A DNA stretch of 64,000 nucleotides from Chiridota heheva (GCA_020152595.1 JAIGNY010000476.1:1206001-1270000), one strand, 5' to 3'. Shown: positions 45,930-59,897, counted from the first letter of the stretch. Numbers and translations: made by a program. The notes: generated from the letters alone by a model not told the origin.

Positions 45930-47214
45930 ATGGCAATGAATTATGGAAAGAAATTAGCGCCTACACGAAGAACCCGCACAGGTCTGGGTGTGAAAGGTGT
46001 ACGCACAACTCATCAAGTTACTCTTGAGACCCCAACGGCCACAGCAGGTAATCATGTGATTGTCAAATTCCCGAAGCTGCACCAGCATGATGTCATCGTC
46101 TCAGGCACGCTCAGACTGGTCTTCAACATCACTCTGAGAAGCACAGATGGGAATCGCACTATTATCAACAACATAGGCCGCAACATTGTGAGCAAACTAG
46201 AGGTAAAACTTAGAGGTGAGGTTGTCATGAGTTTGGACAGCGCAGATGTGTTCTACAACTATGCAGACATATGGCTCTCCTCTAGCGCGAGAGATAATAC
46301 CGACTACCAGGGCATAAGCAAAGAAAATTGTCTGAAAATTCGTGTAGGTGCTAGGGATAAAGCTTATAATAATAAGGGTGACAACGCGAATGCTAAAGCT
46401 TTTGGCAAAAGATTTGCTATACCATTAGATTTTAGTCTCTTGAGTGGCCACGCCCCATTTCACCCATCAGATCTGCACGATTGGTTTGAATACATCATAT
46501 ACTTTGCTCCTAACGAGAAGGTTATCATTGCAAGCGATGACACCGACGCTTTCTACACTCTGAAAAACTTGACTCTGGGATTTGATGATGTGAATCAAGC
46601 AAGCCTTGCAGCAGAAATCTAAAATAAAATGTTAAATAAGTACCCGGTAAGCTATACAGATATACAAAGGCACCGGAGAGAAACGCTAGACCTCACTGGC
46701 TCTGTGTGGACTATCCCTTTGAATTTACCTCGACACAGTACCAGCGGTGTTGTCCTGTTGTTCGTAAAAGTAGTTGATGATGTTGGATTTGCACGAAAAC
46801 CTGAGACTTTCATGAATCCCGATATAATTACGGTCAGTGTAACCATTGAAGGTGTTCCTAACCAGCTATATTCCCAAGGCGTCCTCCCATACCAGCACTG
46901 GGACGAGGCTAAGAAGGCATCACGGGCGAGGGCCTTAGTACCGAGGTAGGTTTAGTTGTTAAGGAGATCGGTCGACATTTCATCGATTTATCAGATTACC
47001 TCCAAAACAATACGCACTTGTTCTTGATCTGCGCAGCACCGATGATGATGCTCTACATGATAACGGCCGCAATTTGGGTAACGGTAGTGTGGGCATGACT
47101 CTGGAGATCAACCGCACTCACGCAGATGAAGGTACAGTGATTATGTACTACTTCGTTCTCTCGGATAAACAGCTGGTTATAAAGAGCGGTCACCTAGCCA
47201 GAACGTGGAGTTAG
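45930..47214 (+). pseudogene. Polinton major capsid protein (one stop, frameshifts near 3' end)
   Basis: ATG at 45930 gives a 230-residue open part (TLETPTATAGNHVIVKFPKL, GRNIVSKLEVKLRGEVV, FAIPLDFSLLSGHAPFHPSD). A TAA at 46620-46622 is followed in the same frame by another open part to 46949 (RHRRETLDLTGSVWTIPLNL, VSVTIEGVPNQLYSQGVLPY, QHWDEAKK). After small indels near 46930 and 47020 it ends with GTVIMYYFVLSDKQLVIKSG and a stop at 47212. Length and order match the double-jelly-roll major capsid protein family of Polintons. The single nonsense codon would remove the second jelly roll. Confidence 0.9.
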
Positions 47215-47234
47215 ATGCAAAAAACTATATAAAA

Positions 47235-47836
47235 ATGGACTTACCAAGAGAGATCCCCACACTGCGATTATATGCGGTAAAACAGGCTATGGAAAGGCGC
47301 AGTATGTGTTGAACCTATTAGAAACCAGCTATTCAGGTGTATTTGCACAAATTTTTATATTATGCCCCACCTGGTCTTACAATCAAACATACTTACAACG
47401 CGAGTCCCTTTCTGACGACTGCAATGTCTTCTTTCTAGATCCCTCTGAAGACAAATTGCCAAAATATCTTAAAATCATAAGCAGGCTCTACCAAGGTATA
47501 CCTACTCTCTGCATAGTCGATGATTGTTCTGCAGAAAGTGACCTTGTGAAAAAAAGGAGAGCATTATCAAATTAAGCTTTTTCAGGTAGACATCATCTGC
47601 ACTCGCTACGGGTGTTAACTCAAAAATGGAACTCAATTGTTACTGATGTACGTGAACAGACTGAGTGGATTGCTTTATTCCACTGCAAGTCAGCTCATTG
47701 CTTTGATCTAGTTATGAAAGAAAACAGTGGCATTCCACAAGAAAAGTGGCAAGAAATCCGTGATAAGCTATCAAGTACAAAGTATGCTAAACTTGTGTTA
47801 AATAGTAGACCACCTTTTGAGTACACAATTGAGTAA
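47235..47836 (+). pseudogene. Polinton DNA-packaging ATPase (FtsK/HerA type)
   Basis: Motifs in order: IICGKTGYGKA (Walker A, whose last position is Ala instead of the usual Ser/Thr), FILCPTWSYNQTYLQR, PTLCIVDDCSA (Walker B), then after a TAA at 47573-47575, in the same frame, AFSGRHHLHSLRVLTQKWNS, DVREQTEWIALFHC and a C-terminus to 47836. The first codons from the ATG at 47235 are in a different frame from the Walker A segment, so a small indel lies near 47240-47305. The family motor pumps DNA into capsids. It follows the capsid gene by 20 bp. Confidence 0.9.
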
Positions 47837-48746
47837 TTAATGCTTAGTAATAGTTCAGTAATGCTTAGTAATAGTTAAGTAATGTTAAGTAATGCTTAGT
47901 AATAGTTCAGTAATGCTCAGTAATGCTCAGTAATAGTTAAGTAATGCTCAGTAATAGTTAAGTAATGCCCAGTAATGCTTAGTAATAGTTCAGTAATGCT
48001 TAGTAATAGTTTAGTAATGCTTGGTAATGCTTAGTGATACTTCAATAATGCTTAGTAATAGTTTAGTAATGCTTAGTAATAGTTAAGTAATGCTTAGTAA
48101 TAGTTCAGTAATGCTTAGTAATAGTTTAGTATTGTTTAGTAATAGTTCAGTAATGCTTAGTAATAATTCAGTAATGCTTAGTAATAGTTCAGTAATGCTT
48201 AGTAATAGTTCAGTAATGCTTAGTAATAGTTCAGTAATGCTTGGTAATAGTTCAGTAATGCTCAGTAATGCTTAGTAATAGTTCAGTAATGCTTGGTAAT
48301 AGTTCAGTAATTCTCAGAAATGCTTAGTAATAGTTTAGTAATGCTTAGTAATAGTTCAGTAAGGCTCAGTAATGCTTAGTAATAGTTTAGTAATGCTCAG
48401 TAATGTTCAGTAATAGTTAAGCAATGCTCAGTAATGCTTAGTAACAGTTCAATAATACTCAGTAATACTTAGTAATAATTCAGTAATGCTTAGTAGTAGT
48501 TCAGTATTGCTCAGTAATACTTAAAAATAGTTCAGTAATGCTTAGTAATAGTTCAGTAATGCTTAGTAATAGTTTAGTAATGCTCAGTAATGCTTAGTAA
48601 TAGTTTAGTAATGCTTAGTAATAGTTCAGTAATGCTCAGTAATAGTTTAGTAATGCTCAGTAATGCTTAGTAATAGTTTAGTAATGCTTAGTAAAAGTTA
48701 AGTAATGCTTAGTAATAGTTAATTAGTGCTTAGTAATAATTAAGTA
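47837..48746. repeat. 21-bp (10+11) tandem array inside the Polinton
   Basis: About 43 imperfect copies of TAGTAATGCTTAGTAATAGTTC with variants (AGTAATGCTCAGTAATAGTTA). It starts immediately after the ATPase stop codon and ends 10 bp before the next gene. Each 21-bp unit is two related half-units of AGTAAT plus a variable four or five bases. Every copy carries stop codons in at least one frame; one frame reads LSNSSVM repeated. No dyad symmetry, so it is not a CRISPR array. Confidence 0.93.
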
Positions 48747-49412
48747 ATGTCCAGCGCCATGTTGAACACAGCATTATTAATAATCACACTTGCACTACAC
48801 CTGTGGTATATTTATCCCATTGTATCGCGTGTTCGTAGAGTGATAATGAATATTGATAGTCTTATAGAAACACTAGGTGAGCCGTCGCAAGAGCCATCAC
48901 AGGAGGACCACCGCAAGCAGCTAGCTGTCGTTATCCATGGAGGCATGTTCATAGACTATTTAGGGAAGCATGTTTTATCCCAACAGCTTCAAAAGATGTC
49001 GGGTGATGTGGAACGATTACATGCTGTATATGAGGCCTGTCTTGGTGATAGAATGACTAAAAGTTTGGGGGAAACAGCAATAAATGTATATGCGCGTTCA
49101 GCAGCCAGTATATTTAACATTGACAGTGAGCAGGCCCTTGCTACAGACCTTGGAGAAGATCCCTTTATAAACACTGCATTAAGAAGTATTAGTTGCAGAC
49201 TTTTTCATAAATGGGGGTTCTGGATTGCACCAGTAAGTATAGTTCTTACAACTGGGCGTCATATTGAATATACAAAAACAAATGATATAAACAATGGAGA
49301 TACAGAGGTTGAAAAACCCCAAGAGGGTGGAAGCCGGGAAACGTGCTGCGGAGACACGCAAGGCACGGATAACGATGGATGTCCCGCATTCGAAGGAGAC
49401 CGAGCACTTTGA
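48747..49412 (+). CDS. Polinton accessory protein with N-terminal membrane helix
   Basis: 221 residues, apparently intact. Residues 5-20 (MLNTALLIITLALHLWYIYP) form a hydrophobic helix, followed by a basic turn (RVRRV) and an acidic Pro-Ser-Gln segment. The rest is predicted soluble and helical (QLAVVIHGGMFIDYL, LHAVYEACLGDRM, AINVYARSAASIF). The C-terminus becomes low-complexity and hydrophilic where the next gene overlaps it. It is in the block downstream of the ATPase where Polintons carry lineage-specific structural genes. Function unknown; a virion membrane or scaffolding role is inference. The start codon overlaps the end of the tandem array. Confidence 0.7.
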   Translation: MSSAMLNTALLIITLALHLWYIYPIVSRVRRVIMNIDSLIETLGEPSQEPSQEDHRKQLAVVIHGGMFIDYLGKHVLSQQLQKMSGDVERLHAVYEACLGDRMTKSLGETAINVYARSAASIFNIDSEQALATDLGEDPFINTALRSISCRLFHKWGFWIAPVSIVLTTGRHIEYTKTNDINNGDTEVEKPQEGGSRETCCGDTQGTDNDGCPAFEGDRAL

Positions 49413-49605
49413 AGGGGAACATCGGAGGATGAAGAAACACCAGCGGCCACCCGCTGCAGAGACAGATCCACCTAGGGCTTCTTGGGAAATTTGGTGGGGT
49501 GTACTAGCTGCTGCTGTCGTAGTTGCTTCTGCTGCTGTTTTAGCTCAAAATCGCCATACACCTAGTCCACCCAGTCCCCCATGCCTGAAAACCAATTCAA
49601 CATAA
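49294..49605 (+). CDS. Polinton small basic single-pass membrane protein
   Basis: 103 residues in the frame overlapping the end of the previous gene by 119 bp. The N-terminus is basic (LKNPKRVEAGKRAAETRKAR), a pattern I associate with small Polinton proteins. A hydrophobic segment (WWGVLAAAVVVASAAVLAQN, residues about 67-86) is followed by a Pro-Ser-rich tail. The frame is intact. Its role is unknown; DNA condensation or membrane anchoring are guesses. Confidence 0.65.
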   Translation: MEIQRLKNPKRVEAGKRAAETRKARITMDVPHSKETEHFEGEHRRMKKHQRPPAAETDPPRASWEIWWGVLAAAVVVASAAVLAQNRHTPSPPSPPCLKTNST

Positions 49606-49631
49606 CTGCAGATGGATATATATACTAAACA

Positions 49632-49877
49632 ATGACGCAGCCTAACCAAGTTATCAATTCCCTGTAGCAGGGCGGAACAATAGCTTTATTAGTCACAGGC
49701 TATGCCGTCCTAAGAAGTGCTGTTATAAAAAGCTTAAAGCCACCACCCCCATTAGGAATGAAACCACATGATGTAGCACTCCTTACATTTGACTTTACAG
49801 CAGCTACTATGACTCGTGAGTGGTTAGTTTCCCAAGGTATCATTCCTGATAAAATTGTTACTACACCACCCAATTAA
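49632..49877 (+). pseudogene. Polinton small hydrophobic protein with one early stop
   Basis: ATG at 49632 opens an 82-codon frame: MTQPNQVINSL, then TAG at codon 12, then GTIALLVTGYAVLRSAVI (hydrophobic), LKPPPPLGMKPHDVALLTFD, MTREWLVSQGIIPDKIV and a natural stop at 49875. Apart from the single TAG the frame is intact. The gene lies 26 bp after the previous one and 17 bp before the next, so the block is compact. Function unknown. Confidence 0.65.
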
Positions 49878-49894
49878 ATATATGTGTCTCATAG

Positions 49895-50284
49895 ATGATG
49901 GCTACGATTGCCTTGCTTGTTGGTGGGGCTTTAGTAAACGCCCCAGCATTTTCAGGTTCAAACTTTGTATTTAGTCAGCTTGCCAAGGACCCTGCTGCAC
50001 AGGAAGAACGTACGCGTCATGATAAAGCCGTGGAAAAACTGCAGGCAGCTGAAATGGAATGGGTTCGTGATAGGCAAGTGAAGCTGGATAGGATGGATCA
50101 AAGACTCATAGATAACGCAATGAGATTTTACAACTAGGTTTATGGTGCAGACTCTATTCTACTAGATTCGAAGCCTCGCCTAGAAGACTTCTATTCACCA
50201 TCCCCTCAACAACACAACCTAGATTTGGCTTTTATTACAATTGCTACGATTGGAATGAGGTCTGCTTATTTCTTGTTAAATTGA
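49895..50284 (+). pseudogene. Polinton small protein with internal stop
   Basis: Starts MMATIALLVGGALVNAPAFS (hydrophobic N-terminus), then a charged helix (ERTRHDKAVEKLQAAEMEWV, RDRQVKLDRMDQRLIDNAM). A TAG at 50135-50137 interrupts it, but the same frame continues with LEDFYSPSPQQ and a second hydrophobic stretch (LAFITIATIGMRSAYFLL) to a TGA at 50282. The whole is about 130 codons with a membrane-helix-charged-membrane layout. I recognise it as a common Polinton companion gene without a known role. Confidence 0.72.
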
Positions 50285-50309
50285 AGTTAAAATTTGTGAT
50301 ATAATAACA

Positions 50310-51489
50310 ATGGAAGATATACCAATGGACGATTTTATGGACGACCTAGATGACGACCCGGTTGATGACCCGTACTTGGATGGTTTTGACGTAACCAATG
50401 ATTTCCTTCCCGATGTACCCACTGCGGCTGAAACTAGCGTTGGTATTGTTGATCTGTCTATAGCAGAACAGCAACGTGAAGTTGACAAGATTCAGCTCGT
50501 AGACAAAGTTTACGATGATATGAAAATTGCTGGTAAACCAAAGTATGACCTATTTAAGTTGGATTCAGAGCATAATTTGTATCTTGCACACAGGGGTAGT
50601 GAGATCCGCCTCAACAAAATTCGGACTAGTGGATGGATCACTGTCGCAACAATCAATTCACAAAGAGGAGGAAAGGGGGCAATCAGGGAAGTATTTGGTG
50701 ATAGACAAAATTCTGCTACAAAAATAGAGAATATGGCGTCTAACGTCCTTGATGGCACAGATCCTGATGTAACTGCACTGTTGGATGATATCGAACAATT
50801 AATAGGGACAACAAATGTAGCTGTTCAGACTGATGCTCCCCCATTACCCCTACGGGAGCTCATGGGACCCGACAAGCAGCTTAGAACTATACGAGGTACG
50901 TTATCGGCTCAGGAAAGCAAGCTTGTGGAAACTGACCAACAACTCGAAGAGGCAAGAGACCGCCTCAAAGCAACCAACGATAAAGACGAAAAGACAAGTA
51001 TACGTATAGAGATTGAACAGCTGGAAGGTCTGCAAGACGCTCTACAGACCAGCATAGATACACTTCGTGGTGATCTGAAGTCTCAGGTACGGCAGATACG
51101 TGACCTTGCGCGTGAGCTTGTATATAGCGACCGTTCTCTGCGAGAAAAATTGGTTAAGTTGTTTCGAGAGCAGGGTGTGACAATTACTCCCATTCTGACC
51201 GCATTAGGGTTTATAATATCCACTATCATACTGGCACTTGGGCTGGGACCACGTGCCAATACCACAGCCGCCGCCGCCGCCAGATAATGATGTCAAAGCA
51301 CTGGGTCGGGTGATGAAACGTTTTGGTAAATGGCACGGTGCAGCTCTACCGGGCATCATAGGTGGTGCCCTTTCTTTGCTTTTCAATCTAATTGGTGACA
51401 TATTCACAAAGGTTTAGAATCACTTGTGGGCACTTGTGCTTGCAGTGAGTGGTGCACTTATCGCATGGGTATCCAGGCGATCAAATTGA
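50310..51489 (+). pseudogene. Polinton coiled-coil membrane protein (frameshift near C-terminus)
   Basis: The open frame to 51287 encodes 325 residues: an acidic N-terminus (DDFMDDLDDDPVDDPYLD), a middle with HNLYLAHRGSEIRLNKIR, a long coiled coil (about residues 185-275, with LSAQESKLVETDQQLEEARD) and FREQGVTITPILTALGFIIS leading into a membrane helix. Near 51255 the frame shifts. The continuing sequence has a Pro run, LGRVMKRFGKWHGAALPGII, a TAG at 51415, and a last hydrophobic segment ending at 51489. That C-terminal layout recurs in Polinton proteins of many invertebrates as I recall them. Role unknown; it could be a virion or membrane-remodelling component. Confidence 0.75.
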
Positions 51490-51516
51490 AGATATCACAT
51501 AACATTTTATACTACG

Positions 51517-52194
51517 ATGTATTACAGCACACATATCGTCACCGGAGAACCCACCAATCTCCAATTCCCGCTCCAGGTAAGCGAAGTAGGAATCAATGAT
51601 GTGTGCTTTACCAGTTGTTGGTATAACCTTGATAAGGATGGGAAGATGGATGTTGTGTCAATGGCTAGTGGAAATATTAGGACAACAAACGTTAATGCAG
51701 GCTTGTATCATTTCAATATGATTAAATGAAAATTAGATAAAGGGATAATCCGAGATGATGCCGGAGGTATTGATTTCGAGTTGGCCACTTCACTGATCCG
51801 TATAATTGTGCCAGATAGGAGTGCGCTTCTTTGAAGTGAAAAGCTCTTAGTGCTATTGGGATTCAAACTTACCAATGAAAATAAGGGAATGAACCCAGGT
51901 GTGTATAGGAGCGATCGTGTACCTCCCCTTATGATGGATCTTTCCTTAAGCATTCACCTCCGGGGGTTGAATGTTTCGCATAACCTTGTCGATAGGCATC
52001 CCACGGATAGACTTGGTAAATTTCTTGTGAATAAGACTGATGTAGGCCGAATGACTCATATACAATATAGTCGTCCAAGAATGCATCGACTTGCAAATGA
52101 TGTGCTGATTACCACCACCTTAAAGGTACGAAACAATGGTAAACCTTTTAATAACCCCATTCTCCCTATTGGAGTTACATTGCTGTTAAAATAA
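51517..52194 (+). pseudogene. Putative Polinton minor capsid (penton-type) protein, copy 1
   Basis: A single frame of 226 codons with two TGA codons (51727 and 51832). It begins MYYSTHIVTGEPTNLQFPLQ and VSEVGINDVCFTSCWYN, has GLYHFNMI, then LLGFKLTN, MDLSLSIHLRGLNVSHN and ends with FNNPILPIGVTLLLK. The beta-rich pattern and position after the coiled-coil gene fit the single-jelly-roll penton protein of Polintons, though I rely on recall for that assignment. A second copy follows after 3 bp. Confidence 0.72.
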
Positions 52195-52197
52195 TCG

Positions 52198-52641
52198 ATG
52201 TATTACAGCACGTATCTAGTCAACGGAAAACCAAGAAACCTAGAAACACCTCTTCAAGTAAAAGAGGTTGGTATCACAGATGTGTTCTTCACCAACGGTT
52301 GGTAATAACCGAAAGTAGCATGGATTAGATATTCAGAGGATAAGCGAATTAAACGAGTAAATATTAAACCAGGCTTCTATACTTTCAATACACTTACGAA
52401 AAGAGTTGATAGGGAGATAGAAAGAGAAGAAAGAGGAGGTATGTTCTTAGAACAAAACACTTTACAAATCAAATTAATCATACCGGCTACTTGCGAAGTC
52501 AAATTCAGCAGTAACTTTCTATATTTTTTGGGAATGAATCTCACAGATGAATGGGTGGGTGCAGGTGTATATAGGAGTGATCAAATTCAAATTGCTCTAA
52601 CTTATGCAGTTTCATTGTTTGTCACTATAGGAGATGATTGA
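52198..52641 (+). pseudogene. Putative Polinton minor capsid protein, copy 2, truncated
   Basis: Starts MYYSTYLVNGKPRNLETPLQ, clearly paralogous to copy 1 (VKEVGITDVFFTNGW, GFYTFN, FLGMNLTDEWVGAGVYRSD). Two adjacent TAA codons lie at 52303-52308. Similarity to copy 1 ends near 52585, after VYRSD, and the remaining residues to the stop are unrelated. So the element is cut here, about 80 codons short of the copy 1 end. The two genes form a tandem pair with overlapping function or two penton variants. Confidence 0.75.
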
Positions 52642-54415
52642 ATGACGCACAAGACAATATATTTCAGATTAAATTGGAATCCGAGCATTTTTAGTCTCGG
52701 TAAACTTCTCAAAATACAGATTTTACGTGGCTCATTTTGTGAAGATCTTTGAAAAGGTAAGATTCATCAATCGTTTTTCCTATCTGTGAAGGTCACTTTT
52801 CTTTATAGTAGGCAACTTTTTATTAGGCTCAATATGCTTTTATAAAGTGAATTATCAGTGTCGTCAAATTTAATTCATCTTCAAGTACTTTTAGTTGGTG
52901 AAAATGCTTAGGGAAAATGCCATTCCAAATTCTCACTTTTTAGACCTTATTCCTTCCTAACGTGATAAGGTGTATCTTTTCTGTAACACTAGGTTGTTAT
53001 TATGGCAATGCATTGAGACAGGACGGAATTATGCTAAATGAAATAAATTTGGTAGGATGATTATTGACAGAGCCTACGGATATAAACAAATGTTATTCTT
53101 GTCACTGTTATCCACAATTTTGGATATGCTATACTAGGTTTAGGTCTACCAAATGCAAAGAACGATCTGTTTTGCACCCAACATTTAAGCCCTTGCATTG
53201 GCACTTTGGCAGTTGTGACTAAGCTAGGCCTAGGAGGGGGCGGGGGGGGGGGACTAGTAATAGGGCCTATCACTGTATTATAACCCGAATTTGTTACCCA
53301 CCTTAGCGAAGTCAGACAGAATTATTATGTAAAAATAAAATCAATTTTCATGATGAGTACAGAGTAGGCATATGAAGTTGAGAGAAACATAAGGCCTAAA
53401 TCATGAGGCCATGTTTCAAATACCATGTAGAATCCTATTCCATTGATTGCCTTACTCAGTCAGACCAAGATTTGAATAGTCCCTGCATAGAAGTTAAAGT
53501 AGACCCAGTACTATTGAATCACCCCACAAAATAATTTGCGACGTAGGCGCCTACCGGCAGTTGACCACATCAATTATTACATAACAGAACTTCAGCAGAC
53601 AAAAACTGTTCCAAGTTCAGAGTTATGTTAAAATTATTAAGTCATCTTTGACATTAAAAACAACACTTTTTCTGTGTCACTTTCTGAAAATATCATGCAG
53701 ACACAATGCAGGCTGCACAGTTACAAAAGAGTATGACCCTTAATATTGTATCGTGGTACTGTTAATGAATGTTAATTATTTGCTACTTTTTCGCAACTTA
53801 TTTTGTCAAAGATGTGCCAATTTATTTTTGGATCACAGAAAAAACACAAAAAGCATAATATAAAACTGATATTGGTTTTGAACATAAGTTTGCAATGCTG
53901 GATCATATTTACCTTATACCACGCCTTGATATAGAAAGTTTATGAAATGAATAACTAGTGTAAATTACGATAAAATGTTTTTTCTTCCAATTTTTTTCAA
54001 TAAAAATTCTCGCATGTTGAAAACTTAAGCACATAACTGGAGCTGTTTTTATGAGTTGATTTGAAGCATATTTTTTTTATCCATATGGCCAGACCAGTAT
54101 AGAGCATAATGCCGAAATACAGGTACAGTAACAGGTTGTTTTTTTCTGAGCAAGGAACGAGCTACAGTACTATACACTGTTTTGATGTTCTTGTTCTCAA
54201 GTCTTGTTCTCACAATCAGAACTGATATCATTTGAAAAATTATATGCGTTGTTCTACATTGCAGAGTTATGGTTATTTCATGCTTTCACAGATACACCGA
54301 TCTTATAGTAAATGAAGATCTGAAAAACTTTTATTTTCTTCAGTTATACTGAGATAGACAACAAATTTTGTTCACCCCGTTGATTCTCAGTTTGACCCCT
54401 TACATGTAGATACAG
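52642..54415. other. Non-coding stretch, nothing recognised
   Basis: AT-rich, with an 8-9 bp G run at 53240. No Polinton terminal repeat was found here. Confidence 0.5.
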
Positions 54416-57441
<3,026 letters not shown>

Positions 57442-57602
57442 TTGTGGCGTAGCCAGCTTTCAAAAAGTGAGGGGTCCTAGATCCCCTCCAAAGACAAAAG
57501 TGAAATTTATATAAACAAAAAGTATCCCAAATTTTAACATTTTCCATTGAAAATTGGGGGTTTCTTACCCCTCCCCCATGCACCCCGTGGCTATACCATT
57601 GA
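57442..57602. mobile_element. Short hAT-like MITE
   Basis: Left end GATTGTGGCGTAGCCAG and right end (reverse complement) TCAATGGTATAGCCACGG share TGG.RTAGCCA. Both are followed inward by G-rich GGGGTCCTAG / GGGGTGCATGG words. About 160 bp, no coding capacity. TGGCGTAGCCA-type ends are common in non-autonomous hAT elements. Confidence 0.55.
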
Positions 57603-59897
57603 CAAATGCAGCGCATACATTGACAAGTTATATTAGAAGTCTGCCCCGTCACTGTAATGTGTTCTAAATAATTCGACAAGGGGTTTTTCAATAAACAGTG
57701 CTGGACCTGTGGGGTGATTCATGGTCAAAAATGTCCAACTTTTGCCAGAAAATACCAAAAAAAGTAATAGATATATATAAAACTTATTTTCCAGGCGAAA
57801 TATGAAAGCTGTTTTGGGGCCCCAGAACCCCTTCCACTAAATTTTAGAAAATTGTGTTCGATTGTTGACTGATAGAAATTACACAACTAAATGACCAAAT
57901 TTGTAATAAATGCTACCTCATATTATTAAATGAAGTCAATTGGGTCGTAAAATACTTATGGGGCCTATTTATCTATCTGAACTTGACATTTATAAACATT
58001 GGGAGTTATCAGCTTTTATCGCTAAAGCTGATATGACGGGTACACATCTCGATATCAGGTATGAAATTACTCTTATAAATCACAAAATAAACTCTTTTTC
58101 TTGATATGCAATCGAATCTTATGCGTATTTTGTAAACCTTCAGCGTTTATTTTCCCTCCAATAGCATCAGTTGTTCTTGACAGGCAGGAGCGCTGTAGAT
58201 CGACTATTGGTTTTGTACATCCGTTTTACGGACATACACTCAATGCGCATGCGTTACAATCATGACGTCCAATTCAAGCCGACAGCGGGTCTAATCGAAT
58301 TGGGATAGAACTTTTCTTAGATTCTTGGCTTGTGATTTGTCCTGAGATGAATTTGAAATTACTTTATTCATAGTTTAAACAACATTTGGTTTTACTTCAC
58401 GAATTGGTGAGTTGTTTTTTTCGTGATGTTTATCATTTTTTGTATCGGTCGGTTGTCAATTTTATTACGGTTTTTTATCTTTCGTAGGCTGTTGTGCGAA
58501 AGGTAGTACTCACATTGTGACATAAAACGATGTCGTTAATTTTTAAAAGTCGTATCTTTTATCGTGCACTCATACGATAAATATGTGTTCTTCGGTTTTA
58601 GAGCAAATTGCTCTGATCTACAACATAGATTAAATGGAAATTCATAACTTGAATTCAAATTCATTGTCACGTGATTTTGATTAAAGTTTTCGGGTCAATC
58701 GAGGTCATGTTTCCGACTGACTGTGTGCTGAACTAAAGAAAGTCTGCGCGGCACAACTCCACCTTACAAGGTACCATGCTACCACTTTGGATCACAATCG
58801 GCCGTGTACTTTTTATGTTAGTTTTGGCTCAAATCTCTTCATTTTGAACAAGATATTACTCCGCCATCCAAGAGTGAGAACCCTCAAAGAAAAGGCTAAA
58901 AAAAATATTTTTGAGAGGTCCCATTTCATAGGACAGGAAGCTGAGAAGTTGAAAATTTCAGGAATGGTAGAGAAAGGATAGGACTTAACTATACATATCC
59001 AAACTTGACTATATTTGTTTCAGGAAAAGTTTCATGGGGAACTATTTTACCATGGACCCACACCAAAATTTGAGTGATTTGGTGAGAGTGTACACTTCAG
59101 CCTAATTTGGTGAGCGTGTACACTTCAGCCTAAAAAAAAAGCCAAAACCTCTGGTGACTCCCTATTAAAAGTGCCCTCATCCGAGAGATATTAGATGGTA
59201 CGTTTTGGAAAAAATCACAAAAGATCCTAAATCTATAACATTCTTGTACAAAAAGGACCCCGAACTTGACTCTTTCATCATAAGCTTCAATAAGGGAAAT
59301 AATTAGTTCCGTGCTACCTGTATGCCCCATTCACAACTCTGAACTTTGACTTCATAACAGTTCACGTTTAACTTTTCCCATCACAATAATGCAATAGTTC
59401 CCATAAGGACCCCATAATGTGCAAAGTCTCATTCACCACATTCAAGCACCTCAGCAGAAAAGTTAAAATAAGCTTTATTGTCTGTTTATGTATCTAAAGT
59501 TTCGTTGATATAAGAATCAGTAAACTGTTGTAATTTAACTATAAGGAATTTACCACTTCCTATTTATTAATTACTATTTTTAGACATGTTATTGCTTTTC
59601 TCTTTGAATACCATTAGTCTAGGCCTATCTGTAACATATCGAGAACAGAAGAAAATATAAGATTAATTAGTAACAATTTAAGCTAATATAAAAAAAAAGT
59701 TAACTATTGAAAAGGAAACGAGGTATTTATTATAAAAATTTGTTGAGGCCTACATGCAATGAAGCACTGGTTTTAATACCAATACTCTGTTCTTACATGC
59801 TTAGCATTTTTACAATATTTACGTTTCTTATTCTTTATGAAAATACATGTTTTGATTATTTGCATCTTCAACATACCCATGGCATGGTAAAAAAATA
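57603..59897. other. Non-coding stretch with a short duplication
   Basis: Nothing coding recognised. TTTGGTGAGMGTGTACACTT then CAGCCTAA is repeated twice in tandem at about 59078-59133. 58190-58760 contains more CpG than its surroundings and could be promoter sequence, but no first exon is evident. Confidence 0.45.

Larger units (their letters stand above)
40520..52641. mobile_element. Maverick/Polinton, decayed and truncated on the right
   Basis: About 12.1 kb with divergent gene blocks: minus-strand polymerase B, Cys-rich protein and integrase (40784-45783), and plus-strand capsid, ATPase and structural or accessory genes (45930-52641). These gene types together are found only in Maverick/Polinton elements, which move as DNA and probably form virions. 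The left end may lie at the AGTATAC at 40522, next to short direct repeats. The right end is cut within a capsid gene. I found no right inverted repeat and no cysteine protease. Nearly all genes carry stops or frameshifts. Confidence 0.93.

Noticed and set aside
47837-48746. CRISPR-like array
   Set aside because: Units are 21 bp with no separate unique spacers, no dyad repeats and no cas genes; the locus is a eukaryotic Polinton.
45930-52641. Stop-codon reassignment or readthrough in the Polinton genes
   Set aside because: TAA, TAG and TGA all occur, and polymerase and coiled-coil genes also have frameshifts and a motif deletion, so ordinary decay explains the stops.
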